In this document: in pieces, positions 13,026 to 22,864 of the stretch
Numbering within the stretch: position 1 is the first letter of the stretch
Layout of the letters: each line of letters starts with the position of its first letter
Assembly (NCBI GenBank): GCA_021464245.1
Contig: JADCRB010000067.1
Location: forward strand, 1 to 64,000
Origin: Carallia brachiata
Taxonomy: Eukaryota; Streptophyta; Magnoliopsida; Malpighiales; Rhizophoraceae
Reading direction: 5' to 3'
DNA length: 64,000 nucleotides
Position numbers and translations under genes: made by a program
Notes under the pieces: generated by a model
What the model saw: the letters and a program-made list of their open reading frames with translations, nothing else
Told to the model about the DNA's origin: nothing
Database searches by the model: none

Positions 13026-13112
13026 AGTATGAGTTTAAGCCTAAACGAAATTGGCCCACTTTCCCATCTGAAATGTCCAAGTGATGCAACAACCTTGGTA
13101 CGCCCACTTCAG
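13026..13112 (+). pseudogene. degenerate copy of exon 3 of the upstream UVR/ApaG gene
   Basis: About 55 bases ending near 13099 resemble the end of exon 3 (11077-11131) and its splice donor. Both contain TGAAATGT, CAAGTGATGCAACAAC and TTGGTA in the same order. Translated, the Ser-Asp-Ala-Thr-Thr-Leu block is out of frame with the preceding bases and no other exon of the gene follows. It looks like a partial duplication rather than a working exon. Confidence 0.6.
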
Positions 13113-14590
13113 GGCAGCTGTTCTATCATTGCATGGAGAGGCCATGTGAAACTAAGTGTTAGGGTATTCATTGGTCGCATTATATATTCTTCCGGCATTC
13201 GTGAATGTCCAATTCCAGGCTTAACCAAAATTTACAGCCGAAAGCACATAAATAACGCCACGATCCCAAGTTGGCATCTGTGCTCGCTAAGGAAACAGTT
13301 TTGAAACTTGCCAATGGTGAGCTTTTTGTCAGCCGCGAGGATGCCAAAGCTGAGCACAACTGGAAGACATGATCAAAACCATAAGTATCCGAATTCGACC
13401 TTTTCAAGCCAGTACGTATGCGAGATCATTCGCCAATCGCCAATAACCTTGGAAGTCGGAAAGCTGTGTGCGTCAATCACAATGCACACACGTATATACT
13501 CGACCAAATATTGGGCGGGCCAGGCCTGGGTGGACTGAGCCGAATTGGATACTTGGATTAAAATGATCAAAAAGGTTTTAAGTTAGTAGAAACATCTGCC
13601 CCCACAAACAAATAAGTTGTATACTCTTACACAATATTGTGAGTGATTGGTGACTCTTATTGAATCTCATGGAGTTTGCTTCTTTGTAGTTGACTACCCT
13701 ATGCTGTATGTCCCTACCTAGTATTGAAGGAAATCCCAAATAAGAGATTAAGGCAAGAAGAATTGAAAGGAGACTTTTTCCAGCTAGCAGCAAGCTTAGA
13801 TAAAAATTCCCCAACGCTAGGGCTATGGTCCAGAAAGCCTTCCACCATCCCTTTCTTCAGTAGCCTATAGAACCAAGGCAGATCCACAGCCACTATGGAT
13901 AAGTAGTTAGTATACGTAAAGTAATAGTTTATTATTCCTAAAAAAAAAAGGTATATTAACAAATGAAAGACTGATCCCAAGCTATATTAACAAATGAAAG
14001 ACTGATCTAGATCACCGAATAACGCTACCATCACAATCCTCTCTGACCATACTGTAAGATACTACCTCTTTTTATTCATTTCTACAACCCTAAAAATAAA
14101 CAAACAAAAACGGCTGCTTCCTCATTCACCAAGACTGATGAGAGATATCTTATCAATTTTTAGGAGTTTAAACATTTATCCAAAGATTTTAGAATCCAAT
14201 CTAGAAAAAAGGGTATAGAATTTTAAAAAAAAAGATATAATTATTTTATTTTGTATAATTTATGACTTAATAAAATTTTTAATATGTAAAAAGTGTCGGT
14301 AAAACTTAAGTGGTGAGACACTTAATATGCCGACAATCCTCGACCTATGGATATTTTTGTTTTTTGGGCCCACGACCTATCGATAATTAGTTGATCGTTC
14401 ATGGACCAGCTTTTGATGATTGGTCGACCGATTCCTAAGAACTCGTCGATGACATTGGACATGAGTACAGTGCCCGGCCCGCCTCCTCGTCACAATTTTT
14501 CGGCAGCGGAAAGGGCTGGTCGAAATTAGTCACCAAGCCGCAGGCTTATTAAGAATTGAGTAGATGTTGATGTACCGATATTTGGTGTGC
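13113..14590. other. intergenic DNA with an unidentified GC-richer block
   Basis: Positions about 13190-13540 are GC-richer than the surroundings. In one frame they read stretches such as ETVLKLANGELFVSREDAKA, interrupted by stops, which suggests an old coding fragment that I cannot assign. 13580-13980 is low-complexity AT-rich sequence, and a 31-bp-offset tandem duplication at 13952 is listed separately. From 14280 to 14530 there is nothing I recognise. Confidence 0.35.
13952..14007. repeat. 25-bp tandem duplication
   Basis: The 25-base sequence starting TATATTAACAAATG at 13952 is repeated exactly beginning at 13983, a 31-base offset with a 6-base spacer. A short A run lies immediately upstream. 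Confidence 0.8.
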
Positions 14591-14733
14591 TGATTTTTAT
14601 TCTGAATAAAACTGAGACTGTTATTTTTAAAACTAAAATTGATATTTTTGAAACAATTATTTTTTTTATATTTTAAAAATATCAATCACAATTTTAAAAA
14701 TAACAGTTGTAATTTTACTCGGGATAAAATCTC
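14591..14733. mobile_element. fold-back (inverted-repeat) MITE-like element
   Basis: The left arm (about 14591-14655) and right arm (about 14670-14733) are inverted copies. The right arm reverse-complemented reads CTGTTATTTTTAAAATTG, against CTGTTATTTTTAAAACTA on the left, and both continue into GATATTTTT. Similarity weakens outwards to about 14571 and 14755. A hairpin of roughly 65-bp arms around a T/A-rich loop fits a small fold-back element. It has no coding capacity. Confidence 0.6.
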
Positions 14734-15357
14734 AATACATGATCTCCAGGATACTTAATTACACTCTTAAGAATTTTGTCATGGGAGACACTAGGAATTG
14801 ACCAAACCAATCTTATTTAATCATATCCAAAGTTATGACCAATATACATTCTGGTTTTTATTCGCTGTCATATCTACTTCTTTTGTTTCCGTAACATTTT
14901 TGGCCTATTAGCTTGCTTCTCTGTTTCCTTCTTCCGCGTTTTCTACGCAACAAACGCTTGTTTACTTTTTACTTTTTGTTGGAATTCAACACGGTTAAGA
15001 AAGTTTTAAGGTTGAACTCACATTTTGTTTAAGTATAATTCACTTATAAACTTATACTATATATTAAATATGGTCTACTTAAAATAAAAAATTAATAAAA
15101 TAAATTTATATTATATAAAATTATGAGCGAATTGTATTTAAAAAAAAATAGAAATAAAAGGCAGTCAAGTTATATATTTACTTGTTCAGTTGTGTTCACA
15201 ATTCTCACTCGTTGTTTATAGGCCAGTCCATGCATAAAACATGTAAAACCGACCACCTTTGCAAACCAATTTCGTGATTAATTAGTAACCTCAAAGTTTG
15301 TTTGTTGTGAACTTTTTTCGTTCTTTCCTCCAACCTTCATTCTTTTGCTTTTCCTAG

Positions 15358-15495
15358 CTATTTATACAGCACCACCCTCATTTTGCCTCTTCTTCGTTAT
15401 TTCCCTGAAAACATAACAGAAGCTGGCAGAGTTTGGACATCTTGGTTTCCCTCACCAACAGGACCAAAAAGACTAAACCATGAAAGGTCTCTCTC
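15358..15495 (+). promoter_or_regulatory. orphan promoter / 5' leader-like block
   Basis: CTATTTATAC at about 15358 resembles a TATA box. It is followed by a pyrimidine- and AC-rich leader and then ACCATGAAAG|GTCTCT at about 15477-15491, which could be a short first exon ending in a splice donor. No following exons of an unrelated gene were found. It might be a distant alternative leader for the membrane-protein gene at 19002, or a relic. Confidence 0.3.
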
Positions 15496-18149
15496 TCACT
15501 TTCTCTCTATCTCTCTCTGTTTATAAATATGATCATACATTCCACACAAAAAAAAAAAAAAATTATACATTTAATTAAAGTAATGTTTTCATTAAATTTG
15601 TTCATGTTGTGATTGCGATGTGCAAATTCATTAAACGGCATTGAGTATTCTGTTATGCCTTCAAGAATCGATTAGTCATTGAATGCGTCATTCATAAGCT
15701 ATACAACGTGTGACCGTTCAACTACTTCTCATATGATCTTTATACAAGACATAACATAAGTTAGCAAAACAATATTTCATAAATGGCTGTTAGATTAACA
15801 AGATTCCTCACTTCCATTTTATAATGATAATAAAGCCCCATAATTTTCTAGGAAGCATAATATAACGGCGGATTCTGCAATATTATTAATTTTAGTTTTA
15901 GAAAAAAAAAGGACCCAAGCATACAATTTATAGTTTGTCGATAATGAATAAGAATATCCAGAATTCCCTTTCTAGTGACTTGGGTGTGTGCAATATGCAA
16001 ATATTAATTGTTGTTATATGCTTGATTGCTAGAGAATAAGTTTATTAATGTCGTAAATTATTTGTTTTTGTTTGTTTTGTTTGGTTTTGTAGATTGCATA
16101 TCCTTCAAGCTTATTTTTTATCTTTTTTCCTTGAATGAAGGGATGCTTTTATTTGTTGTTTTTTTTTTAATAAATAATAATAAATATTTCAAAAAAAACG
16201 TATCATGAGAGATTCCAATAGTCAAGTGTGTGACTTTTTTTTCTTTCAGTTTATCAGTGTTAAAAAATTAACTAATATTTTCTAAAATAATATAAATGAG
16301 GATATTCAATAATACAAATTTTATAACACATACAGTTATTCTTTTTAAATTTAAGTGGTCGCATGTTTGCTTTGTTTAGCCTGCTTTCGACAGCTGTCGT
16401 CTGACGTAGCAACATTCTCCCCGACCTTTACAATCGTTTTCCTATTGTTGGACCACGCTCCCCTCAAGACTTTTTTTATTTGATTAATTAATAAATTTAA
16501 ATTTAAGATTTTTAATTATGACAATTAAATTATAATTTATTATTTGTTAGGGTTCTACCCGTGACTTAACAAATCGCGACAGTAATGGCTCTTAATTGAT
16601 TTATTATTGCTTCGTAATATCCTAATTTATTGAAAAACATTTTTGTTTACCCGTAATTTCTTTTCTTTTTTTTTTCCACGTCATTGGTACAAAAAAAGTA
16701 AAAAAAAAGAAAAAAGCAGAAAGAAACCGACCCATAGCTTTTGTGGGATTCTTTAACTCTGCTGCAATCTTCATGCGATTCACGCAAGCAAAATGTGACC
16801 ACTCGCCCATCCAATCCAATGATGACACGTGTCTCTTAATTTGCTTCTCTCGCAATCTTCTTGTTTTTGGACACAATTTGATATATACAACTAATGAAAC
16901 AATATATTTTTTTTATTTTTCTGCTTTTATTAATTCATCTTTACATTATTTTATTAATATTTATATTATTTTATTAATTTTAAATTATTTTTTTTCATAA
17001 ATTATTTATTTCTTCAAATTAATGTTTTTCTTTTTTTTTTATTAGGAACAAGCCTTATAAGAATAAATGTAAAAAAAAATATATATGACTCAGACAAGAG
17101 CCGAAATTAACCGGCCACGAATAAATGCTCCTTTAGCCGCAAGCAAGTCCAAGAGTCACACTTTCGTGGCCCCGATGTTGTGAGACCGCCTCCAATCTTA
17201 TGTCTTCATTCAACTGACATCTGAAAAGTGAACAGCATGATTCTTCAACACACTTTGTATCCATGATTTACGGCCCACCTGGCCCACAAGGATTCCTGTC
17301 CAAAAGTGAATAATTGTTTCTTTAATTAATTGATGAATAAATCATTCAACTAATTCCACATTAACCGGTAATTCTTATTAGATATTAAAAAAATTTGTTC
17401 TTTTATAAGTTTAATATAGTGGTCTAACTCACTAAGTAGTATGTTCGATGCAATTTTTTTATAGTGGATGTATAGAGCGTCACTCTTTTTTTTTTTTTTT
17501 CATTTTTCTAGATTAAATAAAATCATTCAGTCACAAAAAAATGGGTCTATCCAAATACATAAGGAGCTATAATGTAGCGTATAATCCCTCGTACATGTCT
17601 TTCTTTGTTTACGAATAAAAAAAAAAGGAAAGATTTTTTTTTTCCACGACAGCACGACACAACACACATAAACTATTCTTTTTTTTTTTTTTTTTTTTAT
17701 ATATTACGGAAACAATTCTTGGGTCTCCTTACAGAAACTATTCTTTTTCCCCCCACAAAAAAAAAGCATCTTGCAAGCATTCCAACACAACATCCTTGTG
17801 TTTTGTGGTGCCTTACCCTTTTCAGAGCGCTCTTCTGTCTCAAAACTTATGTGTTGTTTAATAAAGACTAACATGAGAAGACCGCAACAAAAGGCTGGTA
17901 ACCCAAGAATAAACTGGCAGAACCTTGCATGTCTCAAGATTTTATTTATTTATTTGCATGGATATTAGGAGATTGAGACAGTACAGGACTATGGTCTATT
18001 TTAAACAGTTTCTTGAGATCATAAATGCACAAAAAAAAAAAAAAGAAAAAAAAAAGAAGCTTGTGCTCAAAGCAGGCCACCCTTTTATCCTCCAACTATT
18101 CCTTTCTTTTTTCATTCTCTTCCCTTTTTTTTTTTTTTTTTTTTCTCTT
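15496..18149. other. intergenic AT-rich DNA
   Basis: No gene recognised. The region has many homopolymer runs (near 15549, 17483, 17682 and 18032). A poly(T) insertion flanked by direct repeats at 17670-17758 is listed separately. The block at 17760-17960 is less AT-rich but has no credible reading frame. Confidence 0.5.
17670..17758 (-). repeat. 14-bp direct repeat flanking a poly(T)-headed insert
   Basis: AAACTATTCTTTTT is found at 17670-17683 and again at 17745-17758. The 61 bases between them start with a long T run and then about 40 bases of unique sequence. On the minus strand this is a short sequence ending in poly(A) with a 14-bp target duplication, consistent with a strongly 5'-truncated retroposed fragment. 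Confidence 0.6.
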
Positions 18150-18243
18150 TGGTTCTTTGTTTTCTATCCAAAGCAAAGAAGCAAAGCATCTCCTTCCTCT
18201 TAGCCTCTTTGCACCACCGCCACCTTGTCTTGGTTTCCCTTGT
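18150..18243 (+). promoter_or_regulatory. probable 5' UTR exon of the membrane-protein gene
   Basis: A CT-rich leader (AAGCAAAGCATCTCC...) ends in CCCTT|GTAAGT at about 18240, a perfect splice-donor context. The T-rich tract ending in CAG at 18898-18900 would be a matching acceptor, leaving about 100 bases of leader before the ATG at 19002. Leader introns of this size are common in plant genes. Confidence 0.45.
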
Positions 18244-19001
18244 AAGTATCAACCTTTCCTTTCCTTGGAATTTAGCTGCTTCTTTTTTTCTTTTTTTCTG
18301 CCAATTTTTAATACAATGGAGTTGCATTTTAACTTTGTGTCCAAAAACCCGCCTAGAGTTTGGAATCTCTGATTGCTTTCTACGCATCATTAGTTCAAAA
18401 CCAACATGGGATTTTAATATTTTGAATTCCCGTTGGGCCAAAGCGTCTCTCTGTCTCTGGTTGTTGTTGTGATGCTGATATATATGTCTGTATCCATGCT
18501 AATAGGGAATTCTTCTTAAAAACTTATAGCATTTGCGGTTCAATGGCAATATGGCATATATAATTTGTGTTAGGCCCTTTAAGGCTTTTGTAAAGATGCG
18601 TGCTTTCACTGCTTTGGTTGTATATTGAAACTTCATTTTCATTAAAATTCTCTCTTCTCAATCCATTGAAGATTCATGGGTGTGTTAGATTTCATTCTTT
18701 GAGGCAATTTTTTACGTCCCTGCTCCTGTTGGAAATTGCCATTAGCTTTTCTTTTTAATCATTATTGTTACTCAATTGATTTTTTCTTTTGTATTTGCTT
18801 CTCCTTCAGCAAAGCAATTATTTTGCAATCATTCAAGTAAACTCCATTTTTTGCACCGTTCTAGTCATTCTGTTGTTGAAAATCTATCACCTTTTTTCAG
18901 CTCTTAGCTTTCCAAATTCTTCCCTCATTTTCCCTCTTTAGATGAGAATTTGAAAAGGATTCATACACTAATTAAGCAATTAAAGAAGTGGAAGTGACGG
19001 C

Positions 19002-21383
19002 ATGAGTTTTGTACCAGGATCCTCCAAAGATTCTTGGCATCCAGTCATGGCTGCCAATACGACCGCTGCCAGTTATTGGTTGAACTGGAGATTCTTTCTC
19101 TGCGCCATTTGGATCTTAATCTCAATGGCTATAGCATTAGTTCTCATATGGCGAAAAGAAAATTGTCTCGGAAAGGGGGCCGATGGCAGAGCAGGAGAGA
19201 GCAAGGAGGAAAAAGTCTCTTGTTTGTATGACGACGAAACTTGGAGGCCATGCTTTAAAGGAATCCACCCAGCCTGGTTGCTTGTTTTCAGAGTTTGTGC
19301 TTTCATTGTGCTTTTGGTGATGCTCACTGTTGCTGTTTTTGTGGATGGAGGCAGCATATTTTACTATTATACCCAGTAAGCGCTTATCCTTTTTCTCTAG
19401 TGTGTCTATTGCTTTTGTGAATGAAATTATGAAAGTTATCGTTCATAAAAAAACAAAAAAAACAAAAAAAAAATGGAAAGAAGAAATTAGCTAATTTTGA
19501 TATCTGTTTTGGGATTATTAGGACCTTTTGTCAGTGTTCCATTATTGTCATTTCTAGGCTGAGGACAACAGCAGTTTTTTTTTTTTCTTGTAATGTTTGC
19601 AGAGTAATTGCAATATGCAGATGAAGGTGTGTATATTATATAAAATTGATATTTTATTGTTATTGATCATTAATGTTTCTTGGTTGGGACAGGTGGACAG
19701 TTACTTCTGTGGCCGTTTATTTCGGGGTAAGTTTGATGCTTTCAAAGAGCCTTTCAAATCATCACTTATATTATTGCCAAGCAATCTCAACTTTGTATCT
19801 CTGGCTGCTGTTTTCTTAATGATGTCGATCTTCATGTTTAGCTTGGATCACTACTCTCTACACACGGATGTTATCAGTATCACAAAAGAGTTGGTGGTGA
19901 TAAGGTTGATAGCATAGAGGCAGATGCAGAGAAAGGAATGTATGCATCTCCTGCAGTTGGAGAAAGTTCTAATGTTTCCAGTGCAAGAAAAAACTCAAAT
20001 TCACAAGGAGAACATGATGTTCGCCAAAATGGAGGCAAATGGGCTTATGTTTTTCAAATAATTTTCCAGGTAACTTGTCTGAAAATCTTTGATGTGGCTG
20101 TAATTTTGAGTTTTTGTTGTGTGAGTAGGTTTTACATTAATGAACGTTTTCATAAGTTCTCTGCATTCTATCTATTCTACCTCCTGCATTCTATCTATAT
20201 ATGGGAGCATCACAGAAGCAGTGCGAATGCAATGTAATGGTGGGGTGTGGGCATGGCATAATAGTGAAGTGACTTTTTATCTGTCTATGATGCTTATTTC
20301 TGTAAGATGGTTAGCGAAAAGATGAAGTCACTAAATTGACCAATTAACTTTGAGAAATAGAGAGCAGCAATCTTTTGAGTTGGTTTTGGAAATTTTCAAT
20401 GGAGTGCTGGATGAGACTTTGAAGCACGTAACATAGTGAGCTAAAATCTTGCTCAGTGCTGGAGTTGCTGTTTCTGTGCTATCATTGATCAGCAATTTGC
20501 AGGTTATAGCTTCCATTTCCGAATAAAGCAGGTTTTTGACATCACTTTTTCATGGGAACAGATGAATGCAGGAGCTGTTGTGCTCACGGATTGCGTCTTT
20601 TGGTTCATACTTGTTCCATTTCTGGCAGTCAGAGATTACCATCTAAATGTTGTGAGTATAGTTGGTGCTTTACTTTTGCTTAAGGAATTTTAGTGCCTAA
20701 TATAATTCTCAGGCAAATTCATAGTTTCAACAGTGAATTGCTTCGTGAGCTATTAAATTCCTTCCTTTCATCGTTTTCTAAGCAATGTGCTCATACTTTT
20801 TCATGGCAGCTGGTTATCGGAATGCACACTGTCAATGTTATCTTCCTACTAGGGGATACTGCTTTAAATTCCTTGGTGAGCTTATTTGGCTTCAATCACA
20901 AGCTGTTTCCTACCCAAAAATTTACTTGTAACTAACTTCAAGTTGGTTCTTCTGTCAGCCATTTCCTTGGTTTCGGATTGCATATTTCTTCATGTGGACA
21001 ATAGTATATGTTATATTCCAGTGGATTATCCATGCATCCGTCAGAATCTGGTATAATCCTTATCCCGTTTTCCTCTTCCATCAAACATTGTTTCGCGGCT
21101 ATAATAATATCTGTTACTGATTAAACAGGTGGCCATATCCATTCCTGGACTTGTCGTCTCCCTATGCTCCTCTATGGTACAGACACTTACTCACCAACCA
21201 CTCCCCGTATGCTTGAAGTATGTTTACTAAAATGAATGCTTATCTGTCTCCCCTTGAAATTGAAGGTACTTTGCCGTGGCTGTGATGCATATTCCCTGCT
21301 ATTGTATCTTTGCTTTTATCGTAAAGCTGAAGCACACTGTGTTTTCAAGATGGTTTCCTGAGTCCTACAGAGGGCTGAGGTAG
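19002..21383 (+). CDS. plant multi-pass membrane protein, distantly AIG1/ADTRP-like
   Basis: Eight exons: 19002-19375, 19693-19726, 19842-20069, 20562-20651, 20810-20875, 20959-21050, 21129-21176 and 21266-21383. They total 1050 nt, or 349 residues, all in phase. Hydrophobic segments lie at about 31-50, 88-113, 126-150, 213-230, 245-262, 275-300 and 318-340. The loop at residues 51-85 is charged, and a Ser/Asn-rich hydrophilic loop covers about 155-210. From memory it resembles the uncharacterised Arabidopsis At1g10660/At5g62960-type family. The segments GMHTVNVIFLLGDTALN, then WIIHA and WPYPFLD, recall the HxMHT ... WVYP pattern of the AIG1/ADTRP lipid hydrolases, and YYYTQWT could supply the conserved Thr. 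That relationship and any hydrolase activity are inference. The likely location is an internal membrane. Confidence 0.82.
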
Positions 21384-22795
21384 CTGGAGTTGTAATCAAA
21401 GGTTGCCAGCCGAGCCAGCTTCAGCATCCTGAAGAAGATTTTAGGTGTCTGGGATAGAAGTTGCATGAACAAATAGGGAAGAGAAGAGCAGAGATAGTAT
21501 TTGTTAAGATATCAATGGCATCATTATTTTCTTGATGAAGATTGGTAAAAATCATTGATTCTGTGATTTTTGGAAGATAGACAGATGTTCAACAAGAAAT
21601 CATCTTAGTTTTTTAGTTTGTCCATACATTGTAAAGATAGAGGGTGGCACCCACATACAAATATATTGGTTAGAATTCAAAAGAAAATTCTCATTATTCT
21701 TGAATTTGCCACTGATCATCATCAATAATGTGAACTGATTTTTTTAGAGTAATTAGTTTATTTACAATTATATTTCAGAAGTTGAACCTTTCACCTCTTT
21801 ATAATATCTCATTTTCTAATTATAATACGTTCTTAACTCTTTTTTTAAAAAAATACTAAAATGTCAATTCATTTTGAATATTATTCACTTAGAATTTTGA
21901 TGATACCAAAAATTATTTGTATGATTTAAATACTTGTTGAGATATTTTTGTCGTTCTTCGAGATTTTATCTGAATTAGTCTAAATTAATCAGTTCATTAG
22001 ATTGGATACTAGACAGTCTCAGACAAAAAAAAAAAATTTGTATGATTATTATTAATTGAAGAGTCCAACATTGCCTACATTCCTAGATTTGCTTGTATCT
22101 TTTTGAACGATAAATTTCCTTCTATCCCACATTATGCTATGCGTTGGTGTTATCCCGTCAATCTTCTTGTCCTACACTATCAAACACATAAATTAAGCTC
22201 AATCCCAAAACATCCCTATCACAAAAACTTATAATATTGACTTAAAGCTCACTTATGTCCTCTCTCCGTTACCACCAACTAGGCCGCCGGCTGCCATGCC
22301 TAAAAATAGAAAGTTTTGTTGAATAATAATATTTTTTTAATAAAATGTTGTCTAATAATAGTGATATGCAACCTAATTTTATTTTTAATAATTATAATAA
22401 AAAATCTTAAAGCTGCTAATGAAACATATTTTCAAGTAAAAAAATAACAAATTAATAAAATGTCAACTAATCAAAACCAACAATTTAGAGGCCTTCTTCT
22501 TATATTCACAAAGCCTATGTCCTCTTTTGTGTCTCAATCTCTTATTAATTAATTTCTTATATTCTAGTGCTTCAATTAATTATAAAAATTTAAATTCGAG
22601 CGAAAACTTATCATTAAAATTTTATCATAATTAAATCGTAGGTTTAAATCGACGCTTACCGTCTAAGGCTAATTACAGAATTACTATATTTTTGTACTGA
22701 ACCGGTGATACCTCTGCCTTTTTTTTTTTTTTTTCTAAAAAATAAAAAATAATTATAATAATTTATTTTTTAAATGAATCCGTTAGCGATCCTGT
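21384..22795. other. intergenic AT-rich DNA
   Basis: The first 300 bases are presumably the 3' UTR of the membrane-protein gene. The rest is AT-rich, with A/T runs near 22027 and 22722. No coding pattern or clear repeat was seen. Confidence 0.55.
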
Positions 22796-22864
22796 AAAAC
22801 CCTCACAGAGCCTAAAGCCCTAAAGCCCCAAAACGTGCAATTAATTGCCCACAGAACGCAGACG
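22796..22864 (+). promoter_or_regulatory. telo-box-like leader of the MPP10 gene
   Basis: AAAACCCT at 22796-22803, followed by CTAAAGCCCTAAAGCCCC, resembles the telo-box (AAACCCTA) repeats common near transcription starts of plant ribosome-biogenesis and translation genes. The position directly before the MPP10 start fits that role. Function is inferred from motif and context only. Confidence 0.5.

Noticed and set aside
12745..13107. Minus-strand frame near 13 kb
   Set aside because: It is antisense to the exon 3 copy and otherwise low complexity.
18025..18472. Open frames rich in Lys, Phe and Leu around 18.0-18.5 kb
   Set aside because: They run through homopolymer A/T tracts and the leader/donor of the downstream gene and show no conserved domain.
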